DNA of 6,194 bases from Bacillota bacterium (GTDB lineage Bacteria; Bacillota; Clostridia; Oscillospirales; Acutalibacteraceae). This document shows, in pieces, positions 1-6,194 of the stretch (its first letter is position 1; each line of letters starts with the position of its first letter). The notes below the pieces were generated by a model. That model worked only from the letters and a program-made list of their open reading frames with translations. It was not told the origin of the DNA and searched no databases. The DNA is taken from positions 1-6,194 of the forward strand of contig JAEZJA010000162.1 of NCBI GenBank assembly GCA_023415895.1, written 5' to 3'. The position numbers were made by a program, and so were the translations under genes.

Positions 1-20
1 GCTCTGACGTTGAGTATTAA
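1..20 (+). CDS. 3' end of upstream gene, probably a partner sugar ABC permease (partial)
   Basis: In the third frame the window opens with codons for S-D-V-E-Y followed by TAA at 18-20. A short charged tail ending in a tyrosine is common at the C-terminus of MalF/UgpA-type sugar permeases, and MalF-type genes usually lie just before MalG-type genes such as the next one. The stop lies 14 bases before the next start and its last two bases are shared with that gene's ribosome binding site, which suggests translational coupling. Only five codons are visible, and frame 1 also stays open across this stretch, so the identity is an inference from context. Confidence 0.4.
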
Positions 21-25
21 GGGGG
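19..25 (+). promoter_or_regulatory. Ribosome binding site supporting the GTG start at 35
   Basis: AAGGGGG lies 9 bases before GTG at 35-37. In this frame there is a TGA at 11-13 and no other start codon between it and 35, so the GTG is the only sensible start for the permease. The site shares two bases with the preceding TAA. Confidence 0.6.
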
Positions 26-34
26 CAGATACTT

Positions 35-904
35 GTGACAAATACCGGCTTGTATTCCCAGCATGTCAACAATAAAAAAATACTGTATCTGCGCAACGCC
101 ATTCTCATCGTCCTTCTGTTGGCTCTGGCTCTGGCCTGCCTGTTTCCGCTGTTTTACATGATGCTCAATTCCTTTGGGCCGGCTATAGAGGGTACCGATA
201 CAGCCCGCACTATTTTTCCCTCCTCCTGGAGTCTGGACTCCTACAAGGCCTTTTTTAAGTTCAGCGCCTACAGCTACAAATGGCTGACCAACACGCTGAC
301 TGTGGCGGTGCTTCAGGTGCTGGGCAACGTCATCTTCGCCAGCATGGCGGGTTACGCTTTTGCCAAACTCAATTTCAAAGGCCGAAAAATCTTGTTTTAT
401 ATCATTCTGGTCGGCATGATGATACCCTATCAGGTCACGCAGGTGCCGTTGTATATCCTGATCGTCAGCGAGTTCAACCTTTCCAATACCTTTCCCGGTC
501 TGGTGCTGCCAGGTCTTGTGACCACTTACAACATTTTTCTGACCAAACAGTTTTTTTCGAGCATCCCCGGCGAGCTGATCGAAAGCGCCAAGCTGGACGG
601 CTGCAGTCATCCCGGTGTGTTTGTGCGCATTGTTCTGCCGCTGTCCAAGACCATTCTGGCTGTTCTGGCCATCAACACCTTCCTGTCCAGCTGGAACAAC
701 TTCTTCTGGCCCTTCCTCGCGACCACCAAGGACAGCATGTACACGATTCAGGTTGGCCTGAAGCAGTTCAAATTTGCTAACACGGCCTTGTTCGGCCCCA
801 TGATGGCCGGTGCCACGGTATCGGCTGAGCCGATATTCATCCTGTTTTTCTCCCTGCAAAAGTACTTTCTTGAGGGCGTGACCGTAGGGGCTGTCAAGGG
901 GTGA
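35..904 (+). CDS. Carbohydrate ABC transporter permease, MalG type (CUT1 family)
   Basis: This 289-residue protein is an inner-membrane subunit of a sugar ABC importer. It has the six hydrophobic segments expected of a MalG-type permease, at about residues 20-42, 87-109, 117-143, 152-174, 205-225 and 257-277. The cytoplasmic EAA loop that docks to the ATPase is clear at about 180-203 (E180, the SAKLDG stretch at 184-189, and LP at 201-202). Length and C-terminus match complete family members. The start is GTG, supported by the preceding ribosome binding site. No ATPase is seen; CUT1 systems of Gram-positive bacteria often share one encoded elsewhere (MsmK/MsiK type). The substrate cannot be read from a permease. 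The following murQ, namZ and nagZ genes suggest a cell-wall amino sugar, such as MurNAc, GlcNAc or their disaccharide, but this is inference. The family call is very secure; the substrate is not. Confidence 0.95.
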   Translation: MTNTGLYSQHVNNKKILYLRNAILIVLLLALALACLFPLFYMMLNSFGPAIEGTDTARTIFPSSWSLDSYKAFFKFSAYSYKWLTNTLTVAVLQVLGNVIFASMAGYAFAKLNFKGRKILFYIILVGMMIPYQVTQVPLYILIVSEFNLSNTFPGLVLPGLVTTYNIFLTKQFFSSIPGELIESAKLDGCSHPGVFVRIVLPLSKTILAVLAINTFLSSWNNFFWPFLATTKDSMYTIQVGLKQFKFANTALFGPMMAGATVSAEPIFILFFSLQKYFLEGVTVGAVKG

Positions 905-925
905 GTTCCCTCATTTGGCAAACGG

Positions 926-931
926 AAAGGA
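926..931 (+). promoter_or_regulatory. Ribosome binding site selecting the ATG at 942
   Basis: AAAGGA lies 10 bases before ATG 942. A possible TTG start at 915 in the same frame would lie upstream of this site and has no site of its own, so ATG 942 is preferred. Confidence 0.55.
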
Positions 932-941
932 CGGGAAAGCG

Positions 942-1907
942 ATGATCCGTCAGTACATAAAAGAGGATCGTAATGCCATAGCGGCGCTGTGGGAGCGCCA
1001 TGCGCCCCGTCTGGGGTATGCGCCCCGGGACGCCGCGGCATTGGATACGCTGCTGTTTAAACATCCGAATTTTGCGTGTGAACACGCGTTTGTGTTGGTG
1101 GATGCAAACGAGGTGCATGGCTTTGTGTGCGGCTGCACGGGTGAGGAACTTCCCCGGGGACAGGAGAGAGGGTATTTTACCTGTCTGCTGGTCGATGAAC
1201 CGTTTGATAAGGAGCAAACGACGTTTTTGCTGCTCGATGCGCTGGAGGATTCTTTCCGGCGTGCCAGCAAAACGTTCAGTGCGGTCACCTTTTTCAATCC
1301 GATGCGCCTGCCGTGGATACTTCCGGGAACGCCGGGGTTCGAGCACAACAACATGCCGGGCATTGCCACCGATCAGCCGCTTTATGAGCGGATGCGCAAC
1401 CACGAGTACATCGAGGTTGCGCGCGAATGCGCCATGGTGCGTGATTTGGCGGATTTTGAAATACCCGCCGAGGTGAAGTACCTCGAACAAAAAGCGGCTT
1501 CACAAGGCTATACCGTGGCACTCTATGATGCGCAGCGGCATACGGGACTCGCGGAGATGCTCAGGGCATTGGACAACCCCGACTGGACGCGGCAGATCAC
1601 CGAGGCGGCGGCCAAAAAACAGGTGTTGCCGGTGGCTCTGGCCGGAAATGTGGTAGCCGGTTTTGCCGGCCCTGTATACCCGGAACCGAGCGGGAGGGGC
1701 TATTTTGCGGGTATCGGTGTCGCTCCGCAATATCAGCATCACGGCCTGGGACGGCTGCTGTTTTTCCGTTTGTGTGAAGCCGAAAAGCAGGCGGGTGCGC
1801 GCTATATGTCGCTGTTTACGGGTGAGGACAATCCTGCTAAACGGATCTATGAGGGTGCGGGTTTTGTGACTGTGCGTACCTTCGGCGTGCTGATTAAGCC
1901 GCTGTAA
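942..1907 (+). CDS. Two-domain GNAT family N-acetyltransferase
   Basis: This 321-residue protein has a clear C-terminal acetyl-CoA-binding GNAT fold. Residues 254-274 form strand 4 and the pyrophosphate loop, with Q265-H-H-G-L-G-R271 matching the Q/RxxGxG/A signature, and the N297...Y303-EGAGF segment matches motif B. The N-terminal half also begins like a GNAT domain (IRQYIKEDRNAIAALW at 2-17, then a GYFTCLLVD strand at 77-85) but has no QxxGxG loop, so it appears to be a degenerate copy that probably supports dimerisation or substrate binding. The family moves acetyl from acetyl-CoA to an amine; the acceptor here is unknown. The gene starts 37 bases after the permease and precedes a PIG-L deacetylase, so an amino sugar is a reasonable guess for the acceptor, not a demonstrated one. 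The start was set at ATG 942 rather than TTG 915. GNAT assignment is secure; specific function is not. Confidence 0.9.
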   Translation: MIRQYIKEDRNAIAALWERHAPRLGYAPRDAAALDTLLFKHPNFACEHAFVLVDANEVHGFVCGCTGEELPRGQERGYFTCLLVDEPFDKEQTTFLLLDALEDSFRRASKTFSAVTFFNPMRLPWILPGTPGFEHNNMPGIATDQPLYERMRNHEYIEVARECAMVRDLADFEIPAEVKYLEQKAASQGYTVALYDAQRHTGLAEMLRALDNPDWTRQITEAAAKKQVLPVALAGNVVAGFAGPVYPEPSGRGYFAGIGVAPQYQHHGLGRLLFFRLCEAEKQAGARYMSLFTGEDNPAKRIYEGAGFVTVRTFGVLIKPL

Positions 1908-1937
1908 AAAAGTTCTTGTCTGCAAACGAAAAGGAAA

Positions 1938-1943
1938 AGAGGA
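1938..1943 (+). promoter_or_regulatory. Ribosome binding site of the PIG-L gene
   Basis: AGAGGA lies 6 bases before ATG 1950, inside a purine-rich leader that nearly repeats the leader of the preceding gene. Confidence 0.55.
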
Positions 1944-1949
1944 CTTTGC

Positions 1950-2639
1950 ATGAGTGAGACGATTTTGGCCATCGGCGCCCATGTCGGCGATATGGAACTG
2001 ACGGCGGGCGGGTATCTGGCCTCTTGTGCCGTGCGTGGCGGTCGTATTGTGACATTGGCCTTGACCGCCGGAGAAAAAGGGGCCCCCAAGGGACGGGAGT
2101 TCGGGGAATATCGCGGTCAGAAATGTGATGAAGCGCAGGCTTTTGCCCACCTGTTAGGGGGATCGGCGCAGGTGCTGGATTACCCTGATGGGCTGCTGCC
2201 AGATACTGACGAGGTACGCCTGAAGGTTTGCGATGTGATTCGTGCGGTGCGGCCCGACCGTATTCTGACCCATCACAGCCAGTCCATGCACAAAGATCAC
2301 GCAGCCTGTCACCGCATCGTACAGGACGCTTGGTTTTATGCGGCCACGCCGGGATTTATCCGCAAGGATGCCGCCCATTTTGCCGGGCTGCTGTTTACGG
2401 AAAACTGGGAGGATGCCACAGGCTTTCGGCCGTATATCTATCAGGAGGTCAGCAAGGAAGGATTCGAGCTGTGGCAGAAAGCCGTGCAGACCCATTGGTT
2501 TGTGACCGGCTCGGTCAGCTTCCCGTATTACGAATACTATTGCCACCTCAAGCGTCTGCGGGGAATCGAAGCGCGCAAACCTTATGCGGAGGCGTATATG
2601 GTGCTGCCCGAGGAGCACAAGGTTATCAGATCCTTGTGA
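1950..2639 (+). CDS. PIG-L/LmbE-type N-acetyl-sugar deacetylase with variant active-site motif
   Basis: This 229-residue protein is of the usual size for PIG-L/LmbE family zinc deacetylases, which remove acetyl from GlcNAc-type groups (for example BshB, MshB and PIG-L). The N-terminal Rossmann-like start (ETILAIGAH) leads into A-H-V-G-D-M-E at 10-16, in the place of the family motif AHPDDxE. The second zinc motif is H114-K-D-H117, followed by H121, in place of HPDH. From the known structures, H11, D14 and H117 would be the zinc ligands, and all are kept. The Asp normally described as general base is G13 here. The protein may therefore belong to a distinct subfamily, use another base, or have weak or different activity. 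No signal peptide is visible, so it should act in the cytoplasm. It lies 42 bases after the GNAT gene and 54 before murQ, which suggests an amino-sugar substrate. Fold assignment is strong; activity is uncertain. Confidence 0.88.
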   Translation: MSETILAIGAHVGDMELTAGGYLASCAVRGGRIVTLALTAGEKGAPKGREFGEYRGQKCDEAQAFAHLLGGSAQVLDYPDGLLPDTDEVRLKVCDVIRAVRPDRILTHHSQSMHKDHAACHRIVQDAWFYAATPGFIRKDAAHFAGLLFTENWEDATGFRPYIYQEVSKEGFELWQKAVQTHWFVTGSVSFPYYEYYCHLKRLRGIEARKPYAEAYMVLPEEHKVIRSL

Positions 2640-2680
2640 AAGGCGAAGCTTTTTCATCAGGTTGTTGCGCTTAAGAAAGC

Positions 2681-2687
2681 AGGAGGT
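2681..2687 (+). promoter_or_regulatory. Strong ribosome binding site of murQ
   Basis: AGGAGGT lies 6 bases before ATG 2694. It is a near-perfect match to the anti-Shine-Dalgarno sequence, with nagZ one of the two strongest sites in the window, and it fixes the murQ start. Confidence 0.75.
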
Positions 2688-2693
2688 TATCGT

Positions 2694-3614
2694 ATGTTTA
2701 ATCTGGAACACATTCCGACGGAGCAACGCAACGCCGCGTCGGCTCACATAGACACCATGTCGACACTGGAAATGGTGCGGCTGATCAATCGCGAGGATCA
2801 AAAGGTTGCTTTAGCAGTGGAAAAGGAAGCGGAGCATATTGCCGCTGCCGTTGATCTCATCTATGACCGCATACGCAGTGGCGGACGCTTGATTTACTGC
2901 GGCGCGGGAACATCCGGCCGTCTGGGCATCGTGGATGCGGTGGAGTGCCCGCCGACCTTTTCCACCGACCCTTCGCTGGTGCAGTGCATCATGGCGGGCG
3001 GCGAACAAGCCGTTTTTAAGGCGGTGGAAAACGCCGAAGACGATACACACCTCGCCAAGGGCGATCTGATCAACATCCATTTTTCCTGCAGGGATGTGCT
3101 GGTCGGCATTGCGGCGAGCGGGCGCACGCCCTATGTGTTGGGGGCCATGGCCTATGCCCATGAAATTGGCGCGTCAACCATTGCACTGACCTGCTTCCCC
3201 GGAAGCGAGGTGGACAGAGCGGGTGATATCGCCATTGCCCCCATGCCCGGCCCCGAGGTGGTGACGGGATCAACCCGTATGAAGAGCGGTACGGCACAGA
3301 AAATGGTTCTGAATATGCTGTCCACCTGTACCATGATCCGTCTGGGTAAGGTTTATGGCAATCTGATGGTGGATGTGCTGCCCACCAATGAAAAGCTGGT
3401 TCACCGCTGTGTGTCTATTGTCTGCTCGGCGACAAACTGTGATGAGGCTGAGGCGCGCAGAGCGCTGGAGGCGTGCGGCTATAACGCCAAAACGGCCATT
3501 GTCATGCTCTTGTGCGGTTGGGACGCAGATCAGGCGGCTGGCCGTCTTGAGCAAGCCGGTGGGCGTATCGCTGAGGTGCTTCGCGTCACCCGGCCGATCC
3601 GCGACCCGGCATAA
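2694..3614 (+). CDS. murQ: N-acetylmuramic acid 6-phosphate etherase MurQ
   Basis: MurQ cleaves the D-lactyl ether of MurNAc-6-phosphate, giving GlcNAc-6-phosphate and D-lactate, the committed cytoplasmic step in recycling cell-wall MurNAc. The 306-residue product is full length for the family (about 300). It opens with the typical LEHIPTEQRN segment, and its SIS sugar-phosphate domain carries the signature G70-A-G-T-S-G-R-L-G followed by D81-A-V-E-C-P-P-T-F. E84 and E115 (in the ENAEDD segment) align with the acid and base glutamates described for E. coli MurQ. The GPEVVTGSTRMKSGTAQKM block at 186-204 and LGKVYGNLMVDV at 217-228 are also diagnostic, and a small helical C-terminal domain follows. 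MurQ needs phosphorylated substrate, but no PTS MurP or kinase is in the window. The neighbouring ABC permease suggests uptake without phosphorylation and a separate kinase. No anomalous residues were seen. Confidence 0.98.
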   Translation: MFNLEHIPTEQRNAASAHIDTMSTLEMVRLINREDQKVALAVEKEAEHIAAAVDLIYDRIRSGGRLIYCGAGTSGRLGIVDAVECPPTFSTDPSLVQCIMAGGEQAVFKAVENAEDDTHLAKGDLINIHFSCRDVLVGIAASGRTPYVLGAMAYAHEIGASTIALTCFPGSEVDRAGDIAIAPMPGPEVVTGSTRMKSGTAQKMVLNMLSTCTMIRLGKVYGNLMVDVLPTNEKLVHRCVSIVCSATNCDEAEARRALEACGYNAKTAIVMLLCGWDADQAAGRLEQAGGRIAEVLRVTRPIRDPA

Positions 3615-3626
3615 GGCTCTTGTGAG

Positions 3627-3632
3627 AAAGGA
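3627..3632 (+). promoter_or_regulatory. Ribosome binding site of namZ; start ambiguous between GTG 3639 and ATG 3642
   Basis: AAAGGA lies 6 bases before GTG 3639 and 9 bases before the adjoining in-frame ATG 3642. Both spacings work, and the products differ by one residue. ATG 3642 is taken here because ATG is the commoner start. Confidence 0.55.
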
Positions 3633-3641
3633 CGGTTTGTG

Positions 3642-4799
3642 ATGAAATCCTCTCTTCGCGTGGGTGCCGACCATCTGGAGCCGACCCTTGCTTTGTGGAA
3701 GGATGCGCGTATCGGGCTGATTACAACCCCTACCGGACGTACATCGGACAATCGTTCGACAACCGAGGCACTGCAGCAGGTCAGCCGTCTGACCGTGCTG
3801 TTTGGACCGGAACACGGGGTACGCGGCGATTGCTCGGCGGGGGCGTTTGTGCCGCGGTATACGGATGCGCTGTCCGGCTTGCCAGTGTTCAGTCTGTATG
3901 GCAAGGATACCAAACGACTGACCCCCGAAATGCTGGATACCTTCGATGTGCTGGTGTACGACATTCAGGACGTCGGCAGCCGGTATTATACCTTTTTGTC
4001 TACGCTGTTTTATTTGATTGAGGACTGCGCCAAGGCGGGGAAACCGCTGGTTGTTCTTGACCGGCCCAATCCGCTGGGCGGCTGGATGGTGGAAGGTCTG
4101 CCGCTGGATAGTGCGCTGACGAGCTTTGTGGGCTGTTACCCGCTGCCCAACCGTTATGCGCTGACACCGGGCGAATTTGCCCGCATGGTCAATGCCGAGT
4201 GCGCGTGGGGCTGTGAACTGACGGTTATCCCGTGTGAAGGATGGCGGCGATCCATGCTGTTCCCCGACTGGAACCGTCCGTGGATTATGCCCAGCCTCAA
4301 CCTTCCCCGTTTTGATAATTCGCTGCTGTATGTTGGCACCTGCCTGTTCGAAGGGACAACCCTTTCGGAGGGGCGGGGAACAGCCGATCCCTTTGCCATC
4401 ATCGGCGCGCCCTATATTGCCGATGCCGAAGAATTGGCACGTGCCTTCAACCGCTGTAATTTGCCCGGTGTAATCGCCACACCGCAGTTTTTTGAACCCA
4501 CGACCTCCAAGCATCAGGGGTGCTTGTGCGGTGGGGTGCATCTGCACGTGACGGACGCGCACACCATCCGTCCGCTGACCGTGGGCGTTACACTGCTTTC
4601 GCTGATCCACGAACGCTGGCCGTCGGACTTTGCTTTTTTGCCGCCCTATACGCAGGGAGGACGTCCCTTTATCTCTCTGCTGGCCGGACATCGGCGCTTT
4701 GAACAGCCCGGCTGGACCGCCGCCTGGGTGCTGGAAGGCTGCGAGGAGCAGGAAAATGCTTTCGCACAGCGTTCATCCACCTATCATCTTTATGCTTAA
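3642..4799 (+). CDS. namZ: Exo-beta-N-acetylmuramidase NamZ (DUF1343, GH171)
   Basis: This 385-residue protein matches the DUF1343 family, whose B. subtilis member (YbbC, now NamZ) releases MurNAc from the non-reducing end of peptidoglycan fragments. Visible family blocks in order are RIGLITTPTGR at 23-33, LFGPEHGVRGD at 53-63 with the conserved E57, YDIQDVGSRYYTF at 106-118, LDRPNPLGG at 139-147 followed by VEG at 150-152, LFEGTTLSEGRGT at 235-247, and the terminal RSSTYHLY at 377-384. The usual C-terminus is present, so the gene is intact. The B. subtilis enzyme is secreted, but here the N-terminus (MKSSLRVGADHLEP) has no signal peptide, pointing to a cytoplasmic enzyme acting on imported disaccharides. 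It starts 27 bases after murQ and ends just before nagZ, and this order supports a joint role in MurNAc catabolism. The family is certain; the substrate is taken from characterised relatives and context. Confidence 0.93.
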   Translation: MKSSLRVGADHLEPTLALWKDARIGLITTPTGRTSDNRSTTEALQQVSRLTVLFGPEHGVRGDCSAGAFVPRYTDALSGLPVFSLYGKDTKRLTPEMLDTFDVLVYDIQDVGSRYYTFLSTLFYLIEDCAKAGKPLVVLDRPNPLGGWMVEGLPLDSALTSFVGCYPLPNRYALTPGEFARMVNAECAWGCELTVIPCEGWRRSMLFPDWNRPWIMPSLNLPRFDNSLLYVGTCLFEGTTLSEGRGTADPFAIIGAPYIADAEELARAFNRCNLPGVIATPQFFEPTTSKHQGCLCGGVHLHVTDAHTIRPLTVGVTLLSLIHERWPSDFAFLPPYTQGGRPFISLLAGHRRFEQPGWTAAWVLEGCEEQENAFAQRSSTYHLYA

Positions 4800-4804
4800 G
4801 GAGG
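4798..4804 (+). promoter_or_regulatory. Ribosome binding site of nagZ overlapping the namZ stop codon
   Basis: AAGGAGG overlaps the namZ stop TAA (4797-4799) and lies 8 bases before ATG 4813. The overlap suggests that nagZ translation is coupled to namZ termination. The same arrangement occurs at the left edge, where TAA 18-20 runs into AAGGGGG. Confidence 0.75.
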
Positions 4805-4812
4805 CCGCACGC

Positions 4813-6194
4813 ATGTCGGCAGACTCTCTTCGTTACAAAATCGGCCAACGGCTGGTTGCCGGATTTCCGGGAACCGAGCCGGATGCCGATTTTGTCCGTC
4901 TTGTACGCGAGTATAAGGTGGGCAATGTGATTTTGTTTCGTCACAATATCGTGGATGAAGCCCAGCTTACCCGCCTGTGCGCCCAGCTTCGGCAGTTGAT
5001 TATCGAGCAGACGGGTCAGCCCCCCTTCCTTACGATTGACCAGGAGGGCGGCGTGGTGACACGTCTGCCTGATATCGATGCGAACAGTCCCGGCGCAATG
5101 GCGCTGGCGGCAACGGGAGATCCCGCCAACGCCTACGAGATGGGACGTATGACGGCGGCCCAACTGCGCCGCTGCGGACTTAATTTTAACCTCGCGCCCG
5201 ATATGGATGTCAACAGCAATCCGGACAATCCGGTCATCGGCGTACGCAGCTTCGGGGACGCCCCCGAACAGGTGGCGACGTATGGAACGGCTATGCTGCG
5301 GGGACTGCTGGATGGGGGCGTGTATGCCTGCCTCAAGCATTTTCCCGGCCATGGAGACACGGCGGTGGATTCCCATATCGGGCTGCCGTGCATTGACAAA
5401 TCGCTCGAACAGCTTGAACAAAGCGAGCTAATCCCCTTCCGCGCAGGTATTGCAGCGGGGGTTCCCGCCGTGATGACCACACACATCCTTTTTCCTCAGC
5501 TGGAGTCCATGGCCGTTCCCGCCACCATGTCCCGCACGATCATGACCGATATTCTGCGCGGCCGTCTCGGCTTTGAGGGACTGATTATCTCGGACTGCAT
5601 GGAAATGCAGGCCATCCAGTCTTACTACGGAACGGTCAACGGTGTACTGGCTGCTATGAACGCGGGGGTTGATCTGGTCTTCCTGTCTCATTCCTCGTCT
5701 CTTGCCATGCAAGCGGTGGAACGTATCGAGCAGGCGTTGCGTACGGGTGAACTGGATGCCCAGGAGATGGAGCACAGCGTGGCACGCGTGCTGGAACATA
5801 AACGCCGGTGTGAAGCAATGCAGCCCTTGATGGCGCTGCCCGGCCCGGAGGAGCAGCGTGAGCGTGTCAAGGCTGTGCGGCGGAGCACGATTACGGCGGT
5901 GCAGCTGCCCAACGACGGCATGCCGCCGCTAGGCGAGAATCCGCTGTTTGTGGGCTGCGCCGATTATCGCGCAACGCTGGTATCGGACAGCAGCACAGAG
6001 TCGATCACCTTTGCGCAGGAACTGCAGCGCCTTGCAGGAAAGGGCGAGGCCCTGGTCAGTCCCAAGGATCCGGGCGAGGAGGACGTTGAACGCATCGTGG
6101 CCACGGCACGTGGGCACACCGGTGTGGTGCTGGGGACGTATAACGGCCATATCTTGAAGGGACAGCTGCGTTTGGCGCAGGCATTGTCGCAGAC
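4813..6194 (+). CDS. nagZ: GH3 beta-N-acetylglucosaminidase NagZ, partial (3' end beyond window)
   Basis: NagZ removes non-reducing GlcNAc from GlcNAc-MurNAc muropeptides or disaccharides. The frame runs from ATG 4813 without a stop to the window edge, giving 460 residues of an unfinished protein. The GH3 barrel shows D76-Q-E-G-G followed by T83-R84, then NPVIGVRSFG at 139-148. K175-H-F-P-G-H-G-D runs into D186-S-H188, the Asp/His dyad typical of NagZ that serves as acid/base. The nucleophile Asp is D261 in the SDCMEMQAI segment. Residues from about 340 onward begin a second domain, as in the two-domain Gram-positive NagZ of B. subtilis rather than the short Gram-negative form. The protein begins directly with the first barrel helix (KIGQRLVAGFPGTE from residue 9) and has no signal peptide or lipobox, so it should be cytoplasmic, unlike the exported B. 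subtilis enzyme. It lies 13 bases after namZ. Confidence 0.95.
   Translation, partial: MSADSLRYKIGQRLVAGFPGTEPDADFVRLVREYKVGNVILFRHNIVDEAQLTRLCAQLRQLIIEQTGQPPFLTIDQEGGVVTRLPDIDANSPGAMALAATGDPANAYEMGRMTAAQLRRCGLNFNLAPDMDVNSNPDNPVIGVRSFGDAPEQVATYGTAMLRGLLDGGVYACLKHFPGHGDTAVDSHIGLPCIDKSLEQLEQSELIPFRAGIAAGVPAVMTTHILFPQLESMAVPATMSRTIMTDILRGRLGFEGLIISDCMEMQAIQSYYGTVNGVLAAMNAGVDLVFLSHSSSLAMQAVERIEQALRTGELDAQEMEHSVARVLEHKRRCEAMQPLMALPGPEEQRERVKAVRRSTITAVQLPNDGMPPLGENPLFVGCADYRATLVSDSSTESITFAQELQRLAGKGEALVSPKDPGEEDVERIVATARGHTGVVLGTYNGHILKGQLRLAQALSQ

Noticed and set aside
17..859. A 280-codon open frame on the minus strand opposite the permease
   Set aside because: The plus strand encodes a clear six-segment MalG-type permease. 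The reverse frame gives a His/Gln/Gly-rich product without a known domain, so it is a shadow.
915..941. TTG start at 915 adding nine residues to the GNAT protein
   Set aside because: The only good ribosome binding site (926-931) lies downstream of it, and the family fold begins right at the ATG at 942.
1950..2639. BshB (bacillithiol) or MshB (mycothiol) biosynthesis as the role of the PIG-L protein
   Set aside because: No glycosyltransferase or ligase of those pathways is nearby, the active-site motif differs, and all recognisable neighbours concern wall-sugar catabolism.
2640..2693. Possible terminator or hairpin in the gap between the PIG-L gene and murQ
   Set aside because: GCTTTTTC and GAAAGC could pair only weakly across a long loop, and no U-tract follows a stable stem. 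The gap more likely just carries the murQ ribosome binding site.
3270..4691. A 473-codon open frame on the minus strand opposite murQ and namZ
   Set aside because: It is antisense to two genes with unmistakable family motifs. Its product is low in recognisable structure and rich in H, Q, R and G, as expected for the reverse frame of GC-rich coding DNA.

Overview
The window is a single-strand run of plus-strand genes with short gaps (14-54 bases), Shine-Dalgarno sites in front of each gene, and no terminator, regulator gene, RNA gene or mobile element that I can see. It looks like the middle of one operon. The host is most likely a Gram-positive member of the Bacillota with fairly high GC, either Clostridia/Oscillospirales-like or Paenibacillus-like. 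The reasons are the strong AGGAGG-type ribosome binding sites, a MalG-type sugar permease with no ATPase gene beside it in the window, and a MurQ/NamZ/NagZ set resembling the Bacillus subtilis murQ-nagZ-namZ cluster. The exact taxon cannot be fixed from the sequence alone.

Layout: the last codons of a probable upstream permease gene (1-20); a MalG-type carbohydrate ABC permease (35-904); a two-domain GNAT acetyltransferase (942-1907); a PIG-L/LmbE-type deacetylase with an altered active-site motif (1950-2639); MurQ, N-acetylmuramic acid 6-phosphate etherase (2694-3614); a NamZ/DUF1343 exo-N-acetylmuramidase (3642-4799); and a GH3 NagZ-type beta-N-acetylglucosaminidase that is open at the right edge (4813-6194).

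Together the genes read as a peptidoglycan-sugar scavenging pathway. The ABC transporter would import a cell-wall amino sugar or disaccharide. NamZ and NagZ, neither with a visible signal peptide, would remove MurNAc and GlcNAc from non-reducing ends inside the cell. A kinase not seen here would phosphorylate MurNAc, and MurQ would split the lactyl ether of MurNAc-6-phosphate to give GlcNAc-6-phosphate and D-lactate. The GNAT and PIG-L genes encode opposite acetylation chemistries and sit between the transporter and MurQ. Their role here is the least understood part of the locus.

The points most worth a second look are the PIG-L motif AHVGDME, where the Asp usually described as general base is a Gly; the GNAT/PIG-L pair inside a MurNAc operon; and the apparently cytoplasmic location of both glycosidases, in contrast with the secreted B. 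subtilis enzymes.
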